Of a stretch of 64,000 bases of DNA, positions 45,880 to 58,658 are shown piece after piece; positions within the stretch are counted from its first letter, which is position 1; the number at the start of each line of letters is the position of its first letter. The stretch comes from Bos javanicus (Eukaryota; Chordata; Mammalia; Artiodactyla; Bovidae). The stretch lies in assembly GCF_032452875.1 (NCBI RefSeq), contig NC_083897.1, positions 8,042,854 through 8,106,853 of the forward strand, given 5' to 3'. The notes below the pieces were generated by a model, which saw only the letters and a list, made by a program, of their open reading frames with translations, did no database searches and was not told where the DNA came from. The position numbers were made by a program, and so were the translations under genes.

Positions 45880-46265
45880 TTTTACATGATGAGGAAGGGA
45901 GCTCACAGGGAGGTGAGGATAGTTATAAAACGGTAACCCCGGGAACCCTTGCGTATTGAACTTTCTGTATCTTGACTGTGGTGGTAGATAACATGAATCT
46001 ACATGGTGATAAAACTGAATATAAATTAATACAAATGTGCACGCATGCACACCCACACATATATACCAATTAGTACAGTTAAAACTGGAGAAATCAGAGT
46101 AAGACCAGTGGATTACATCAACATCAGTATTCAGATTGTGATGTAATACTACAGTTTTACGTTTCCATTGTGAGGACCTGGGCAAAATGTAAAAGGGATC
46201 TCTCTGTATTATTTCATACAATTGTAGCAAGTATACAATTATCTCAATAACATTTTCAATTTTAA
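45880..46265 (+). mobile_element. Old L1M 3' end
   Basis: 'gaactttctgtatcttgact', 'gataaaactgaatataaatt', 'gtggattacatcaacatcag' and 'gggatctctctgtattattt' follow the L1M 3' end in sense. Confidence 0.7.
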
Positions 46266-46549
46266 AAAAGCTACTAGGACTTTTCTAGGCCCCACTCAAA
46301 TAGCATAGGCAAGGAGACAAACTACCCATGGCTGAGCCCAAGAGAAAAAAGCTGGACCCTGAAGACTGAGTGACCCCAGAACCAGAGTTTGATAAATCAG
46401 AAAAGAAGAAAAAAAGGTTTTTAATGGCAACTTAATTAACATTCCATGTAAAGGATTTAGGCTAAAAATTAGGGAAAAAAAGATGCTGAATTGTATAATA
46501 TTTGTTTGTTTTGAAAGTTGGTCTAAGATATGAACTTTAAAAGACAATT

Positions 46550-46972
46550 GTAGACATGTATCAACTGTATAGCATAGGGAAGTATACTCAATATATTGTA
46601 GTAGCCTATAATGGAAAATAACCTGATAAAAAATATATTTTTATATGTATAGGATACATACATATGGGGGCTTCCCTGGTAGCTCAGATGGTAAAAGCGT
46701 CTGCCTACAATGCAGGAGACCTGGGTTTGATCCCTGGGTCAGGAAGATCCCCTGGAGAAGGAAATGGCACCCCACTCCAGTACTCTTGCCTGGAAAATCC
46801 CATGGACCGAGGAGCCTGGTAGGCTACAATCCATAGGGTCGCAAAGAGTTGGACACAACTGAGCGACTTCACTTCTTCACTTCATACATACATATGTATA
46901 ACTGAGTCACTTTGCTATATACCTGAAACATTATAAATCAAATATATTTCAATTTAAAAAAACAAATGACCA
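46550..46972 (+). mobile_element. L1 3' end split by a Bov-tA
   Basis: 'gtatcaactgtatagcatag' and 'ataatggaaaataacctgat' on the left, and 'ctgagtcactttgctatata' and 'cattataaatcaaatatatt' on the right, form one L1 3' UTR. Confidence 0.75.
46667..46883 (+). mobile_element. Bov-tA SINE with 13-bp target duplication
   Basis: A complete copy flanked by ATACATACATATG (46654-46666 and 46884-46896) within the L1 3' UTR. Confidence 0.95.
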
Positions 46973-48369
46973 TACTTCCTAATGCCTATTTAATTATTTT
47001 ATTTTCTAATTGTATTTTTATGAAAAAGGGTGAGGAAATCATGCTGATGTTTGGGCAGAAATTTGTCTTAATCCAGGTGCCATCACTGTGAAATGACTGC
47101 TTCAGATTTGCTTGGAGAAACGAATAAACCTTATAAAGCTTAAATCTTCACACTAAGCATATAAAGTGTCAGCAAATGTTGTAGATACAGATTTTTTGGG
47201 GGGGAAATGAAGAAAAATGTTAAGTCTAGGTTTTGAATATATATTTGAACCAAAAAGGTGGCAGTAGACAACACTAAAGTGAGATGAAAAAGACTCTAGT
47301 TGTAGCCAGTGATATTCTCTGTTAGGTAATTATTATCCTGAGGGAATAAAAGAGGAATAACTGGCTTAGCCCATCTGTTTAAGTATTAAAGGCTTCTCCA
47401 ATTAAATGATCCTGTGTGAGTCAATAATGAGGTAATTCAGATAGAATCAAACTAATAAACACCTTGATATAGAACTGAAAAGAATTCCGGGTCAAAGTCA
47501 AATCTCTACCCAGTATCCTATTGGTATAAATATACAAGACTAGGTGTGGTTGAACAATAATGAATAATGTATATGATGGAAGTTCAGCTACTGTGCACAT
47601 ATTTCTGGCAAATAACAGCATTCTTTCAAACAACGTCCTGAAAGCTCAACAGGATGATATTTTCCATCCCCACAAAGACTTGAAGGATATCATCCAAGCA
47701 AAAAGGAAAATAATTTCCTGGAGGCTGAGTTAGGGATCTCAGTGCCAGCGTGGAATAGGAGAGAGCTCATAACTTAGCAGACACAAGATCAAGATTACCA
47801 CGTTGGGGAAAACATGGGAGAAAGGAAAGGGCTGCTCTCCCAGAGGTTTGCAAAGACACATGAGCAAAATGGAACTGTGAGCAAGGTACATGATCAAAGA
47901 ATTAAAGGGCTATCCAGTGAATTGTAATGAGACCAGAAGAAAAACTGAGTGGAAGGAATTGAAAACAAAAAAAGTATTCTGAAGAGTTCCAGATCCAGAG
48001 GCTGCAAATATTACCACAGAAATGATTCCAAGACCTCCAAATGGCTGAGAAATCATACAGGAATGAACTGGTCCTCAGCCATAAGAAGAAAGCGAAAGAA
48101 AAATAATAAGGCTTAAAAATGAGGATTTCAGAAAAGTACTGCAAAGGGAATCTGGACATATGCAATTTGGCTTTTTTTGGAGCAAAGTTTACTTTGACAT
48201 TCAAGTATTCCAGGTGGTATCTTACCAAATCTGATGGCATAAAACCAATCACAGTTTCATGGCTACTTAAAAATAGAGAGTCTATTATTTCAGAAACAAA
48301 TAAAGGATCTTGATGGCAACTGTTTCTGTAAATTCAGTATTGTCTTAGATAATAATAATTATATGAAAA

Positions 48370-48540
48370 CCTCTGCTTGTCTGAGCTAAGCATGCTATAT
48401 TGTAATTTCCTACTGCCCATCAATTTCACCCAATAGACTATAGGCTTCTTGATGTAAGAACTGCGGCTTATTTTTTTCTGAATCCCAGGGCCTGGCATAT
48501 TTCAGAAACTCAATAAATGTTTGCTTCTTTAATAAATGAA
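48370..48540 (-). mobile_element. L2 3' fragment
   Basis: 'agactataggcttcttgatg', 'atcccagggcctggcatatt' and 'caataaatgtttgcttcttt' are L2 3'-end text. Confidence 0.6.
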
Positions 48541-48814
48541 CAGAAAAGCGAATTTAGCAAAAATGAAAGGTAATGTTAAGCTAACTGGGTAGGCAGCTAA
48601 ATTTTGAAAGTGCTTCTTAGTCATCTCTCCATGATGACATTGAAGAAACTAGATAACAAGCTAATAATTTCTTGGAGGAGGTTTGGAAGAAAACAGTTCA
48701 CAAAGGAAGGGAACGATACAAGAGAAGCCCAATTCCCGAGTGATGTTTGAAGATATGATAACATTAAACTGCAACTGATAACAAGTCTTTTCCCTTCCAG
48801 ACATATCCAGCTTC

Positions 48815-49000
48815 CCCCTTTCATGAGCTACTCCCTGCCACGCACTGCCTGTCTTCCTTTAACCACACAATAGCACTTGCCCTTCCTGAGACAGGCTGTG
48901 CACTTTGACTCCTCTGTGCCTTTGGTCATTATATTCACTCTGCCCAGAAAGCTACTCTTTCCTCCATTATCTTCCTGGAGGATTCCCGTTCACCTTTCCA
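48815..49000 (-). mobile_element. L2 fragment
   Basis: 'tgactcctctgtgcctttgg', 'ttcactctgcccagaaagct' and 'cttcctggaggattcccg' follow the L2 order. Confidence 0.55.
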
Positions 49001-49009
49001 TTGCCAGTG

Positions 49010-49560
49010 TGTCACACTTACCCATTGCTGTATAACAACACCCCTCCCCCACCCGCCACCACTCAACTGCGTGGCTTAAAACAACCTGATTTATTATTTC
49101 TTGAAATTCTCTGGGTTGGCTGGGAAGTTCTGTTGGTCCCTTTCAGGCTCACTTGTCTGGCCACAGTCAGCTGGTGGGTCATCTGGGGACTGGGCTCAGC
49201 TGGGACATGCTCACACCTGGTCCTCTATTCCATCTGGTATCTCATCCCCCACTGCCTCTCTCTCCACATAGCCTCTTTCCAGCAGAATAGCCTGGGCTTT
49301 TTTTCCATGGCAACTGGGTTCCAACAGCAAAAGCAGAAACTGCTAGTTCTCTTAAGGCCTGCCTAGGCTCAGAAATCCCGCAATGTCACTTCTGCTGCAT
49401 TTCATTGGTCAAAGCAAGTTACATGGTCAGCCCAGATACAATGAGGAAAGGAAACAGACTTCACCTCTTGATAGGGGGTATTATAGGATCACATTGTGAA
49501 GGGACGTGAGCACAGGGAGGTATAATTCATTGGAAGCCATTTTAAACTATCATACAGCTG
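49010..49560 (-). mobile_element. Ancient LTR-like repeat
   Basis: 'cccattgctgtataacaaca', 'cgtggcttaaaacaacctga', 'gtcagctggtgggtcatctg' and 'acttcacctcttgatagggg' recall a mammal-wide repeat whose name I cannot give with certainty. It contains an accidental 153-codon ORF. Confidence 0.5.
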
Positions 49561-49598
49561 AAATGTCACCTCTTCATCCATCATTTTGAAATATATAT

Positions 49599-49634
49599 AT
49601 TTCTCTACATCTATCTATATAGATGTAGAGAAAT
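49599..49634. repeat. Perfect 16-bp hairpin
   Basis: ATTTCTCTACATCTAT (49599-49614) and its exact reverse complement (49619-49634) are separated by four bases (CTAT). It lies next to an AT run and has no recognised function. Confidence 0.85.
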
Positions 49635-49984
49635 CACAGTATCTCATTATTTGTGTCTATGTCTATTTGAAGGAGGCAGGGGTTTAGGAAAACAGTGGTT
49701 GGAATGGACCACTTTCTGTAATCTGACTAGGAAAACTTATACTCATGAGATACAGTTGGAAATATAATTTGGAGCCAGATCATAAGGGACCTTGAATGTG
49801 GTACTAAGGAATTTAGATTTTATTTTGCAAGCACTCAGAACTGCAGTCAAGAAAATCTCTCCTCAAACTGCTTCTCCTGTATTTCCTAGCTGGGTGAATG
49901 GTAGAAAGAAGGACTCACATTTTCTACCTGTCTTATCCATGTGGCATCCAAGTGCTGCTACTTCTTACGATTCCTAAACATCTC

Positions 49985-50455
49985 TTGACTCTGTCCCATG
50001 CTCTCATTTACATTGCCATAGCTTAGTCCAGGGCCTCCCTCACCATTTCTCCTTTGAAATACTGTCACAGCCTGTTAACAAGTTTCCCTGATACTAGTCT
50101 TACCCCCTTGTCCATCCTCCATGATTCTACCAAAATTATCTGCTCATTTTACCCCCTCATTATAAGCCTTCATGGATTTCTTCAGCTCTCAAGATAAAGT
50201 TCAAAGTCTTGGGTACTGATTACAAGCCCCCCCACCCCAATTCGGTTCCTGTCTAATTTCACTACTACCCCCTGCCCTTGCCCTTTATATTCAGCAACAC
50301 CAAACTTCTCAGCTTATGCCAGACTCCCTTATGTCTTGGTGCCTTTGTCCATGCTATACTCTGTCAAAAACCATTTTCCCCTTCTCTGCTTGGGTAACTC
50401 CCCATTTTCTTTCAAGACTCAATCTCTAGGACTACTGCCCAAACCCCTCCCCAAT
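49985..50455 (-). mobile_element. L2 LINE fragment (left half)
   Basis: 'gttaacaagtttccctgata', 'caagataaagttcaaagtct' and 'gtgcctttgtccatgctata' follow the L2 3' region. It resumes after the SINE insertions at 51170. Confidence 0.65.
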
Positions 50456-50511
50456 CTGTTTTAGGAGCTACTTTTCTATGTTGCGATAATAACCAGCGCT
50501 TATGGCTATCA

Positions 50512-50788
50512 GCAGAGAAGGCAATGGCACCCCACTCCAGTACTCTTGCCTGGAAAATCCCATGGACGGAGGAGCCTGGTAGACTGCCGTCTATGGGGTC
50601 GCAAAGAGTCAGACACGACTGAGCGACTTCACTTTCACTTTTCACTTTCGTGCATTGGAGAAGGAAATGGCAACCCACTCCAGTGATCTCGCCTGGAGAA
50701 TCCCAGGGACGGGGGAGCCTGGTGGGCTGCCGTCTATGGGGTCGCACAGAGTCGGACACGACTGAAGTGACTTAGCAGCAGCAGCAGC
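50512..50788 (+). mobile_element. Bov-A2 SINE, full length
   Basis: Both monomers, the 'cactttcacttttcactttc' linker and a (GCA)n tail are intact. Confidence 0.95.
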
Positions 50789-50816
50789 ATGGCTATCAGA
50801 ATAACACTATTTATTG

Positions 50817-51041
50817 ATCGTTCATGTGGCGTTAGTAGTAAAGAATCCACCTGCCAATGCAGGAGACATAATGAGATGTGGGTTTGATCCCAGGGTTGGT
50901 AAGATCCCCTGGAGGAGGATATGGCAATCCACTCCAGTATTCTTGCCTGGAGAATCCCATGGACAGAGGTGCCTGGCAGGTTACAGTCCATGGAGTCGCA
51001 GGAGTCGGACACGACTGAAGCTACTTAGCAAAGCAAAGCAA
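50817..51041 (+). mobile_element. Bov-tA SINE
   Basis: The tRNA head is diverged ('gttcatgtggcgttagtagt') but the body and AAGC-repeat tail are clear. Confidence 0.9.
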
Positions 51042-51169
51042 GCATGTGAAAAACTCAGTTCTCATACCAACTGCATGAAGTAGTAACAGCAAATGACAGA
51101 CCTGAGATATGAACCCTGATGGCCCAAGGACCTACTGTTGAAACCACTATACTATTTTCTCATTCAGGC

Positions 51170-51345
51170 AAAATACTCATCCCTCTGTCCTGTAATTGTC
51201 AATTTACCTGTAGGTCTCCCCGACCAATTGTGAGCTTCTTGAGAACAGAAATTATGTCACATTTATCTTTTTATCCTCAGAAACTAACATAGTGTCTGCC
51301 GCACAATAGGCACTCTAAAAATATGTGTTGGGTGGATGGATAGAC
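51170..51345 (-). mobile_element. L2 LINE fragment (right half)
   Basis: 'caattgtgagcttcttgaga', 'tttttatcctcagaaactaa' and 'gccgcacaataggcactcta' are the L2 3' end that continues from 50455. Confidence 0.65.
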
Positions 51346-51774
51346 AAATGAACAAATGAATGACTCCTGAAATTTATGAGTGCTTCCTCTTGCTCTGTTG
51401 TTTTAGCCATTTTTTAAAAGATTAAAACATTGCTTATAGAACTAGAAAAATACTTCGATAAAAACCCAAATTACATTAAGAAAAGATCAGAGAACTGCTC
51501 ATAGGTGACAAATTTTCTGTGTACTGATCTTCTGTCAGCAGTTTTAAAAATGCAAGCAAAATCACTTTATTAAGAGAAAATATATAGTTGAATAAAAAAG
51601 GTGCTAGATAAAAATAAGATTTTAATTCTTCCTTCAACTCCTCCCCATTAAGGTAAGACTATTATTAACCTACTATTAATGTTAACTAGAGAGGGACACA
51701 AAGTCTGCTTAAAATGATATAAGCTTGACCAGAATGAAGGTATTAATAATACATAGACATATAATAAAATAATA

Positions 51775-52225
51775 TACTGAAAGGTCTTGGTTGTAGTGGA
51801 AAGTACATACATTTTGCATCCTATAGATATGAGCTTGAATCTTGCCCTGGCACTCTCTGTGAAAGTCACTTAAACTCTCTGAACCTCAGTTTTCTCATCT
51901 GTAATATGGAGATGATAATGTCTACCTTAGAGGGATGTTATGAGGTTTTACAGAAAAGGTATCATGCCTAGCCCAGTGCTTGACATAGAATGAAAGTGAA
52001 AGCTTCTCAGTCGTGTCCGACTCTTGGTGACCCCATGGACTATACAGTCCATGGAATTCTCGAGGCCAGAATACTGGAGTAGGTAGCCTTTCCCTTCTCC
52101 AGGGGATCTTCCCAACCCAGGGATCGAAGCCAGGTCTCTTGCATTGTAGGTGGATTCTTTACCAGCTGAGCCACCAGGGAAACCCAACATAGAATGGGTG
52201 GTCAATAAATGGTAGTTTTTCTTAT
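51775..52225 (+). mobile_element. MIR SINE split by a Bov-tA
   Basis: 'gatatgagcttgaatcttgc', 'tgaacctcagttttctcatc' and 'tcatgcctagcccagtgctt' are MIR. The 3' end resumes after the SINE as 'gtcaataaatggtag'. Confidence 0.75.
51992..52185 (-). mobile_element. Bov-tA SINE inside MIR
   Basis: An antisense copy. The motif ACATAGAATG appears just before it (51984-51993) and again just after (about 52187-52197), as expected for a target duplication. Confidence 0.92.
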
Positions 52226-52309
52226 TATTTATTTGGTCTTTTATATGCCTCAAATACATGCATACTGTTGCAAAGTGAGTTAGGGACAGAGAAAGAAAAT
52301 GTGTCCTGA

Positions 52310-52485
52310 AAGCCTGCAGTATACTATGGAAAAAGCACTGGCCTTGAAGTCAAACAGACTTGGGGTTGAATCCTGGCTTGTCCATTTCAGAGTTTTGTGA
52401 CATGCGGCAAATTCCCTTAAACCTCTCTGAGCCTCAGTTTCCATAGCTGTAAAATAGGGATAATAGTACCTACTTATAGAATGAG
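52310..52485 (+). mobile_element. MIR SINE
   Basis: 'aaagcactggccttgaagtc', 'cttaaacctctctgagcctc' and 'aaatagggataatagtacct' are a clear MIR. Confidence 0.75.
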
Positions 52486-52502
52486 GGATTTGGTTCACTT
52501 AT

Positions 52503-52716
52503 GCGTGTGTGCTAAGTCACTTCAGTTGTGTCTGACTCTTTGCAACCCCATGAACTGTAGCCTGCCAGGCTTCTCTGTTCATGAGGATTCTCCAGGCAAC
52601 AATACTAGAATGGGTTGCCATTCCCTTCTCCAGGGAATCTTCCCAACTCAGGGATTGAACCCCAGTCTCCCAGATTGTAGGCAGACTCTTTACTGCTGAG
52701 CTACTGGGGAAGCCCT
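52503..52716 (-). mobile_element. Bov-tA SINE
   Basis: An antisense copy from 'gcgtgtgtgctaagtcactt' to 'gagctactggggaagccctg'. Confidence 0.92.
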
Positions 52717-53269
52717 GGTTCCTTTATACCCAGGACTAAAAACCAATTTAAAAATTAGTATTTCAGTTCATGAACTCTGAAAAAACAAAGCTCATACTGA
52801 TGAATGACAACCCAATTTAGGAGTCACAGGCATCAAAAGGCTCAAATAATCTGGTGTGATCCCAAGACTTTAAGAATAAATTTTTGTAAAAAGAATATGA
52901 AATACTCTGGAAAATGTAAAATAAGAATCTACTACTTCTTCCTAGGGTGACTTCAACAGTGCCTGGATACTGAAAACATGGTCTCTCAATGAGTTCACTG
53001 AAAAAATTAGGTCCTAGACTTGCAGAAGTAAATTCTGGATCCTGAATTAAGGTGATTCTCTCTAAAGTACAGCTACTCTGAAAAACCCTGTTTTGCTGGA
53101 GAGCTGGCCTCCTGCCATAGTATATCTCAAGAATCTTTATCAAAAACAACAATTCATAAGATTACACACAAACCAAAAAGACTAGCTTAAAACTTTACAA
53201 TCAATTTTCATTACACTAGTCAAGTTTTCTCCCATCAAGAGAATTACATGCATTACTCTTCTAGGCAGA

Positions 53270-53640
53270 GAAATACACCCACATGTACATAAAGATGTTT
53301 ACTATAAAAGTGTTAATAGTGACAAATCAGGAACAACCTCAATGTACATCAATAGAAGAATGACTCAATGAAACATAGTTTATTCGTTCAATTGAACAGT
53401 ATCCAGATGTTAGAATCATGAACCAGCATGTATCAACAAGGACAAATTTCAGAAACATATGTGAACGAAAACCACAAGTCACAAAAGGATATGTACGATC
53501 TGATACCATTTATGTCAAATACTACAGTACAATACTACATATTTTTTTCTACTTATTAAGGTAAAAAAGTATTTAAAAGATTTATCTGGAAGAATGAGCT
53601 TCAAACTCAAAAATGGTTATCTATGAGAAAAAGGGAAGAG
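53270..53640 (+). mobile_element. Old L1M fragment
   Basis: 'gacaaatcaggaacaacctc', 'catcaatagaagaatgactc' and 'gatctgataccatttatgtc' follow L1 ORF2/3' text. Confidence 0.6.
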
Positions 53641-53679
53641 AACAAGTTGGGGAGGTGGCCAAGGGGACTGAGACAATCA

Positions 53680-54137
53680 ATTTTATGTGTCAACTTAACA
53701 AGGCCATGGGGTTCCCAGTAACTTGTCTAAGATTATTCTGGGTATGTCTGTGAGGATGTTTTGATATGAAATTAACACTTGAATCGGTTAAACTGAGCCA
53801 AGTAGATTGTCTTCTCTAATGTGGGTGGTCTTCACCAAATCAGTTGAAGTCCTGACTAGAATAAAAAGGCAGACCCTCCCTCCTGTCTCATTGTTTGAGC
53901 TGCTCAAACTGAAACATCAGCTCTTCTTGGGTCTCCAAGCCTATTTGCTCTCGGATCGGAACCAGATGGTTGGCCAGCTTTCCCATGGCAGATCTTGGGT
54001 TTCTCAGCCTCTCTAACTGTGTTTGAATCAGTTCCTTATAATCAATCTTTCTTTCTCTACACATGCAAATACATATAGATAGGGATACAGATATGGATTC
54101 TGTAGATTCTGTTTCTCTGGAGAACACTGACTAATGC
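53680..54137 (+). mobile_element. Ancient LTR-like repeat
   Basis: 'caattttatgtgtcaactta', 'gtctgtgaggatgttttgat', 'tcagttccttataatcaatc' and 'tctggagaacactgactaat' match a common mammalian LTR-like repeat. I do not give a family name. Confidence 0.6.
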
Positions 54138-54144
54138 AAGCATT

Positions 54145-54515
54145 TTACCTTTATCTTTTTAAGAAATAATTTTATTTATAAATGGATTTATTTACTTTTG
54201 GGAGTGTTGGGTCTTCACTGTTCTGTGGGCTTTCTCTAGCTGCAGGGAGCAGGGCCTACTCTCTAATTGTGGCATGAGGGCTTCTCACTGCGGTGGCTTC
54301 TCTTGCTGTGGAGCAGGGGCTCTAGGGAGCACGGGCTGTAGTAGTTGTGGTGAGTGGCTCTGTATTGCAGCTTCCGGGCTCTAGAGTTGAGGCTCAGTAG
54401 TTGCGGAGCACGGGGCTTAGCTGCTCCAAGGCAGGTGGGATCTTCACAGACCAGGAACCCGTGTCTCCTGCATTGGCAGGTGGATTCTTTACCATTAAGC
54501 CACTAGGGAAGTCCT
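54145..54515 (-). mobile_element. CHRL-type long SINE
   Basis: The body 'ctgtgggctttctctagctg' and 'gcagggagcagggcctactc' is followed by the tRNA head complement 'ggattctttaccattaagcc', in reverse order to 38565-38880. Confidence 0.78.
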
Positions 54516-56109
54516 TTATCTTTTTAATTTTCTGATTTTTTAAAAGGAGAATAGATTTATGTATTACGTTTATTATTAACTTTATCTTCAAAGAACCAAA
54601 GTATGTCAAACCTGTGTTATTATTCCTAGTTAACAGATAATGAAACTGAAAGGTTAAATGATGGGCACAGTCATTCCCTTTAGCTCCCCAACCGCCCTCC
54701 CCACAGTTCGCACTTGCAAAGACAGATGCAACATTATCAAATAATAGTATTTGGAGCTCGTTGTTGGAAATTGAAGGTATTATCATTTCTTGATTTTCCC
54801 TTCTCACTTTCTTTTCTCAGATCTTCCACACCAAAGGGCTGAGCTCACACACATTACCGAAGAGAGAGGAGGCAACAAATGTCTCATGCACATGATAATT
54901 AAACTCATGTTACTTTTAAGTTTTGAGGATGTGTCAAATGTTGTCTGACCCCCATGGTGTAGAGTGAATACTGCTTTGGAAATCATTGACAAACAGTGCT
55001 TCAGAAACATAATTCATGGGCACAGTAGCTAGACAACAATCGCGGTGGAAAATTCCTCTCACTCCCAGGTTAAAGGACGAGGATGACTTCTCTGGACAGG
55101 AAAAGTGTGCTTTGAAATATGTAAATAAGAGGAAGGCAGGAAAAAATTACAAAGGGGAAAAGACTACACGAATATTTATAAAATATCTGCTCTCTTGACC
55201 TTCTTGTCTGTGTTTCTAGGGGACAATATATTGACGTGAAATCTGTGGGATTTTCTGTTTTACTAAAAAGGGGAAAATAGGAATAAAGGTGTTTCTTTCT
55301 ATTGTCAACAAACACAGAAATCTTCTTTCCACCAAATTAAGAAAAAGTTACCTCATCTTAGATCTTAGGAGGTCTCGTGGAACTACTTGAATGTGTATGA
55401 ACAGGGAGACAGAACTGTCTCTCTGCTCTGCCTCGAGCCAAATCAATGACTTGACCTTTAAATTAAACTGTGGGATTAGTTGTTACACAAATAAAATGTC
55501 CTATTATTCAAATAGAATTATGCACTTCTTCAAACCTGATCTTTTATCAGGATACTTCTGAAAGCTGTTTTCAGCATTCTTCCTTTTCCTTCATTAAGTA
55601 TAACTTTCTTTAAACAACATAACTTAAATGTATAAACAATGGTACTGCATTCCAAAATGGTTATGTGGACTTCTGGTTTGACTTTGGACAACCTCAAGAG
55701 GTTGTATATGCTGTGCTTATATGAATCTATGCAAAAAGTATTTTGTTGTGAAGTTTTCACTACTTTCATTTGTAAAAACTAATCTTTTAAAGATTGCATT
55801 GCTGAGCTTTTATTAAATATCCAAGTGCATCTCAACTGAAATGAAAAAGGGCTTCTGAATTTCACAGAATCTTTATTTCATATTATTTGTATAAATATTT
55901 AAGATCCAAGAAATATACTCCAGCTTCATAATATACCTTTTCATTTCTTTTTAAAAACCTCTGTTTTAAAAATTGTGAAATGTTTTACAAATAAAGGTAT
56001 ATAGAGAGAATAAAATTATAAGCTTCATAAAGAATAATATGATAAGCTCCATTGTACTTATAGCCCAGCATTGTCAAATCTTATATGTTTCCTGTATTTA
56101 CTAAATATC

Positions 56110-56800
56110 TTTTTTTTCCTAGAAATAAGACTTTATGGATATAGCTGAAGTTTTCTGTTTCCATTCATTTCCCCTCTCTCCCTTTCTCAGAAGGAGCCAA
56201 ATTCATGTATTTGATGCCTTTCATTTCCATGCATGTTTTCACATTTTTATCACATATGTGTCTATCCATAAACTGCATAGAACACTACTTTGCATATTTT
56301 AAGTTTTATAAAATGGTATCATATAATCAATGGTAGTGCAGTGAATAAGAGCACAAACTTTGGAGCCAAAGGTGGACTAGAATATCTGCTATATATGGTG
56401 CCAGCTGTGTGACCTTCAAAAAAATTACTTAATCTTTCTGTGCCTCATTTTTGTATCTATAAAATGGATATTCATAATAATATCTATTCAATAAGGTTGT
56501 TTTAAAGATTAAAAGAGTTGATATATACAAAGCACTTAGAACATAATAAACTAAGCACGATGTGTTAGTTATTATTCTGTACCTTGCTTTTTTTTACTAT
56601 AACATTTTTGAGATTTACCCATGTTGATATATGTAGCATTAGTTCATTTTCACCACTGCATAGTATTTCATCATAATAAATATACTGCAATATGTATACT
56701 CTTCTGTGATGGACATTTAGGTTGTTCCATTATAAAAAGCACTGCAAAGAACATTCCTGTACATGTCTTCTTGTGTGAATACATGAGAGAACGTCTCTAG
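56110..56800 (-). mobile_element. Old L1M, split by a MIR
   Basis: 'atacatgagagaacgtctct', 'ttccattataaaaagcactg' and 'tgcatagtatttcatcataa' on the right, and 'ttttataaaatggtatcata' on the left, are antisense L1M text. Confidence 0.6.
56340..56560 (+). mobile_element. MIR SINE
   Basis: 'gaataagagcacaaactttg', 'tgaccttcaaaaaaattact' and 'ctgtgcctcatttttgtatc' are MIR. Confidence 0.75.
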
Positions 56801-58303
56801 ATTCCTCCATTTTTAATTAACTATATTTAGAAAGATACATGGCTCTGATTTCTTTTTCACAGGCAAAGGAACTATGTGTCTTATCCATTCCAGCGTCTTC
56901 AAAATCAATAGTGCTTGTGACTTTCTAAACATTTGCAGCTATCCTCCTTAGCACTGAATCACAATTTGGTTGAAATAATGATATCACAACAGCAAATACT
57001 GGTCTCATTAATTTTTGATTGCCTTTTATTTTTAACATAGTTCTATCTACCAACTGAAGGCTAAAACCTGACTTCAGATCAAACAGCACATCATTTTTTT
57101 ACTATGTATAAAAAATCTGATCAATATACTTCACAGGTCTTGAGGTCTATATCACAACAGTTGTAACTAATGAATATCTTTTCAAACTCTGACTGTTTTG
57201 TTATTTCTTCTTGGGATATGACTGAATTGGTCAAGTGGGTGTTTTATTGGTCTTAACTTACTGAATGGTAGGCTGTAAACCTTAAAAATGTTGCAACAAC
57301 TCATAAAGGGATAAATACCCCAGTTAAAAGTCTCTGAAGATTGGGATCTTAGACTACTAACCTCATTAAGTTTCATCTGGTAGTCCTTTTGAAAAAATAC
57401 TCAAATTTTATCATTTTGTCTTTCTGAAAATTGTAAGAAAGTATTACTTTTTAAAAATAGGGACAAACAACTTCTGATAGCCATTAGTTTTCGCATTTTC
57501 TTGTGCTACTAATTAATACACTTCTCCTTCAAGAATATCTAAATGGCTATACTGTTTTGCCCTGCAAAGTTACTTTAAATTGATTCTCAAAGTGTTCTAT
57601 AAACCATATTTAAATCTGAAAGAATAAAACCTCAGTAAAGACTCCAAGGCTGATCTCATTTTATAATTTGGCACCTAGACATTTGGATGTCCCACCCACT
57701 GGGAAACAAGTCATCTACTTTCATTGTTGGTAGCCAGCTCTTCATTTATAGCACTAAGAAAACACATGTCAGGTTTTATGGCTTTGTAAATAAATCAAAA
57801 GGCATCTTTGAAATAAAAAAAAGAGTATATGAAAGGCATTCCAAACTAATGGATATATCGAGTGCTTATTGAGTACCGAATTTTATTTATCAAGGATCTA
57901 CCATGCTAGCTAGATGTTCCTACTCTGTGAGGCAGTAAGCATACTACATTTGGTCAGGAAGCAGAAGATTATGATCTAATATTTAAGTCTGGTCTGGAGA
58001 GTGTGTGCTCTAATGGTGTAGAGAAATAGCTCAGGGTTTTGGCATGAGAGGAGGAGGCTGCTGCTCCTCACTCTGTCACCGTATATTCTGTTATACTGGG
58101 AATGCTAATCTCTTGGTCTTCAGTTTCTCCTTTGAAAAATGAGGGCATTAGTCTGGATGCTCTTCTATGTATCTTTTGCATAATTCTATGAACTGTAAAG
58201 AAGGGACCAATGACGACTGTGGTATTCAAGAGAGACCTTATGGAGAACATGAAGCTTCACAAAGTCCCAGGAAGAAGACAGATGCTTGGGAGGCAAGCAG
58301 TGC

Positions 58304-58632
58304 TTCAGTTCAGTTCAGTTCAGTTCAGTCTCTCAGTCGTGTCCAACTCTTTGCGACCCCATGGACCGCAGCATGCCAGGCCTCCCGGTCCATCACCAAC
58401 TCCCGGAGTCCACCCAAACCCATGTCCATTGTGTTGGTGATGCCATCCAACCATCTCATCCTCTGTCGTCCCCTTCTCCTCCTGCCCTCAATCTTTCCCA
58501 GCATCAGGGTCTTTTCAAATGAGTCAGCTCTTTGCATCAGGTGGCCAAAGTATTGGAGTTTCAGCTTCAACATCAGTCCCTCCAATGAACACCCAGGACT
58601 GATCTCCTTTAGAATGAACTGGTTGGATCTCT
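58304..58632 (-). mobile_element. BovB LINE 3' fragment
   Basis: An antisense BovB starting with four GTTCA units and stopping in 'gaactggttggatctc'. The C-terminal frame is open on the minus strand. Confidence 0.92.
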
Positions 58633-58658
58633 GTTTGGGCATAACTAAATTGATTCCT

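Noticed and set aside
48905..49366. A 153-codon ORF
   Set aside because: It runs from an L2 fragment into an ancient LTR-like repeat and has no domain of its own.
50512..51041. Two adjacent SINEs looking like a tandem repeat array or CRISPR-like unit
   Set aside because: They are a Bov-A2 and a Bov-tA inserted separately. The similarity comes from the shared BovA body, and CRISPR arrays do not occur in mammalian DNA.
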